5,690 bases of DNA, taken from positions 1-5,690 of the forward strand of contig JAUTWY010000239.1 in NCBI GenBank assembly GCA_030838305.1, written 5' to 3'. Source of the stretch: Acidobacteriaceae bacterium. GTDB lineage: Bacteria; Acidobacteriota; Terriglobia; Terriglobales; Acidobacteriaceae. Below, piece by piece: positions 4,445-5,690 of this stretch. Position 1 is the first letter of the stretch. Each line of letters starts with the position of its first letter. Under the pieces are notes generated by a model. That model did no database searches and was not told where the DNA came from. It saw only the letters and a list, made by a program, of their open reading frames with translations. The position numbers and the translations under genes were made by a program.

Positions 4445-5690
4445 ATGTTTGAGAATCTCCAGGAAAAACTCCAACGCGCCTTCAAGTCCCTTCGCGGCCA
4501 GGCCCGGCTTAGCGAAGAAAACATTGCGGAGGCGCTGCGCGAAATCCGGCTGGCGCTGCTCGAGGCCGACGTTAACTTCAAGGTGGTCAAAGAGCTGATT
4601 GACCGCATCCAGGCCAAGGCCGTGGGACAGGAGGTGCTGACCGCGCTTTCGCCCGGCGAACAAGTCATCAAAATCGTGCGCGACGAAATGGTCGAGACTC
4701 TCGGCAAAGATACGGCGCGCGTGAAGTTTGCATCGCAGCCGCCCACGGTCGTGCTCATGGCCGGACTGCAGGGGTCCGGCAAGACTACAACTTCGGGCAA
4801 GCTGGCAAACTGGTTCAAGGCGGGCGGGCACCGACCGCTGCTGGTTTCGGTGGACGTGTACCGCCCCGCCGCACGCGAGCAGTTGAAAGTTGTGGCGCAG
4901 GCCGTTAAGGCGCAGATTTATGAAGGCGAAGTGGGCGAGGCGAACACTCCAGCACAGCTCACACAGGCGGTGGAGCGGCTAGTGAAAGAAGCGCGCCGCG
5001 AGGCCATCGTTTCCGGCTGCGACGTGCTGATCGTCGATACCGCCGGACGTCTGCACATCGATGACGAACTCATGAACGAGATGCAGTCGCTGAAAAAGCT
5101 GCTGAATCCGTCGGAGATTCTCTTCGTCGCCGACGCCATGACCGGGCAGGACGCAGTCCGCTCCGCAGATGAATTTCACAAGAAGCTCTCGCTCACCGGC
5201 ATCATCCTCACAAAGATGGACGGCGATGCTCGCGGGGGCGCGGCGCTTTCCATCCGGCAAGTTACGGGACAGCCCATCAAGTTCATCGGTGTGGGCGAGA
5301 AGTATGACGCTCTGGAACCGTTCCATCCCGACCGCATTGTCTCGCGCATCCTCGGCATGGGCGACATTCTCTCGCTGATTGAGCGCGCTGAATCACAGAT
5401 CGACAAGAAGAAAGCCGAAGAGATGGCCAGCAAGGCGCTCAGCGGCGACGGGTTCTCACTCGAAGATTTTCGCGACCAGTTGCGGCAAGTAAAGAAAATG
5501 GGCTCGATGAAAAGCCTGATCGGAATGCTGCCGAGCATTGGGCCGTTCTCCGGCTTGCAGAAGGCCGCGGACAACGTAGACGAAAAGCAAATCAACCGCG
5601 TCGAAGCGATCATCAACTCGATGACCATGTACGAACGCAATCATCACGAAGTGATTAACGGCAGCCGGCGCAAGCGCATCTCCCGCGGCT
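4445..5690 (+). CDS. ffh: Signal recognition particle GTPase Ffh, C-terminally cut by window edge
   Basis: Ffh (SRP54) binds 4.5S RNA and signal sequences of nascent membrane proteins and, with FtsY, delivers ribosomes to the SecYEG translocon by GTP-dependent docking. 415 codons are present; about 30-50 are missing. The N domain (1-90) starts MFENLQEKLQRAF and has the conserved ALLEADVNFKVVKE (37-50). The G domain has the P-loop GLQGSGKTTTSGKLA (107-121), DVYRPAAREQL (137-147), DTAGR (198-202) and TKMDGDARGGAALS (256-269), then GVGEKYDALEPF. The methionine-rich M domain begins near residue 304 (GMGDILSLIERAE) and reaches the RNA-binding motif SRRKRISRG (407-415), where the window ends. ATG 4445 matches the family start, but I see no Shine-Dalgarno sequence in the 32 bases after the EthD-like stop. 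TAGAAT (4425-4430) is a possible -10, which would give a short leader. This is an essential single-copy housekeeping gene. Confidence 0.97.
   Translation, partial: MFENLQEKLQRAFKSLRGQARLSEENIAEALREIRLALLEADVNFKVVKELIDRIQAKAVGQEVLTALSPGEQVIKIVRDEMVETLGKDTARVKFASQPPTVVLMAGLQGSGKTTTSGKLANWFKAGGHRPLLVSVDVYRPAAREQLKVVAQAVKAQIYEGEVGEANTPAQLTQAVERLVKEARREAIVSGCDVLIVDTAGRLHIDDELMNEMQSLKKLLNPSEILFVADAMTGQDAVRSADEFHKKLSLTGIILTKMDGDARGGAALSIRQVTGQPIKFIGVGEKYDALEPFHPDRIVSRILGMGDILSLIERAESQIDKKKAEEMASKALSGDGFSLEDFRDQLRQVKKMGSMKSLIGMLPSIGPFSGLQKAADNVDEKQINRVEAIINSMTMYERNHHEVINGSRRKRISRG

Noticed and set aside
4318..4818. Minus-strand frame of 166 codons covering the EthD end and ffh start
   Set aside because: Ser/Arg-rich composition typical of the complement of GC-rich coding DNA; crosses two recognised genes.
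5176..5640. Minus-strand frame of 154 codons opposite ffh
   Set aside because: Antisense of the conserved G and M domains of Ffh; no independent support.
1..5690. tRNA, rRNA, CRISPR array, insertion sequence or phage genes
   Set aside because: Read on both strands; no cloverleaf-like segment, repeat-spacer array, transposase motif or terminal inverted repeats of an insertion sequence were seen.

Overview
The window looks like chromosomal DNA from a GC-rich, soil-type bacterium, most likely an acidobacterium (Terriglobia/Koribacter-like). That placement is an inference from protein flavour: the class IV-type histone deacetylase, the PUT/LAT-like APC permease, the secreted cupin-like N-terminus, the HspR-like regulator and the AGGAGG-type ribosome binding sites. 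No rRNA or long marker gene proves it, and the one universal marker (ffh) is cut by the window edge.

Layout. 1-126 (-): the first 42 codons of a secreted protein, possibly a cupin. 127-440: a 314-base divergent intergenic region holding an 18-bp palindrome with an extra half-site, and a second AT-rich inverted repeat. 441-1898 (+): a 12-TM-type APC-superfamily transporter resembling plant-type polyamine/amino-acid carriers. 1900-1938: a strong hairpin shared by two convergent genes. 1955-2407 (-): a PA2169/DUF2383 four-helix-bundle protein. 2408-2543: a divergent control region with CTTGC/GCAAG half-sites. 2544-2945 (+): an HspR-like MerR regulator. 2951-3038: facing arrays of a degenerate heptamer that flank a good -10 box. 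3041-4069 (+): a zinc-dependent deacetylase of the HDAC class IV type carrying an extra Ser/Pro-rich segment. 4117-4412 (+): an EthD-family small protein broken by an apparent one-base deletion. 4445-5690 (+): ffh, the signal recognition particle GTPase, running off the right edge just inside its RNA-binding motif.

How the genes relate. The DUF2383 gene and the HspR-like regulator diverge from one promoter region, which fits a small stress-response module under autoregulation. The deacetylase, EthD-like gene and ffh follow on the same strand with short gaps and may be partly co-transcribed, although the deacetylase and ffh may each have their own promoter. The transporter and the partial secreted protein are separate units. 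Most of the window is ordinary core and accessory metabolism. I found no convincing new multi-gene system. The points most worth checking are the small-scale ones: the EthD frameshift, the in-frame insert in the deacetylase, and three unexplained inverted-repeat control regions.
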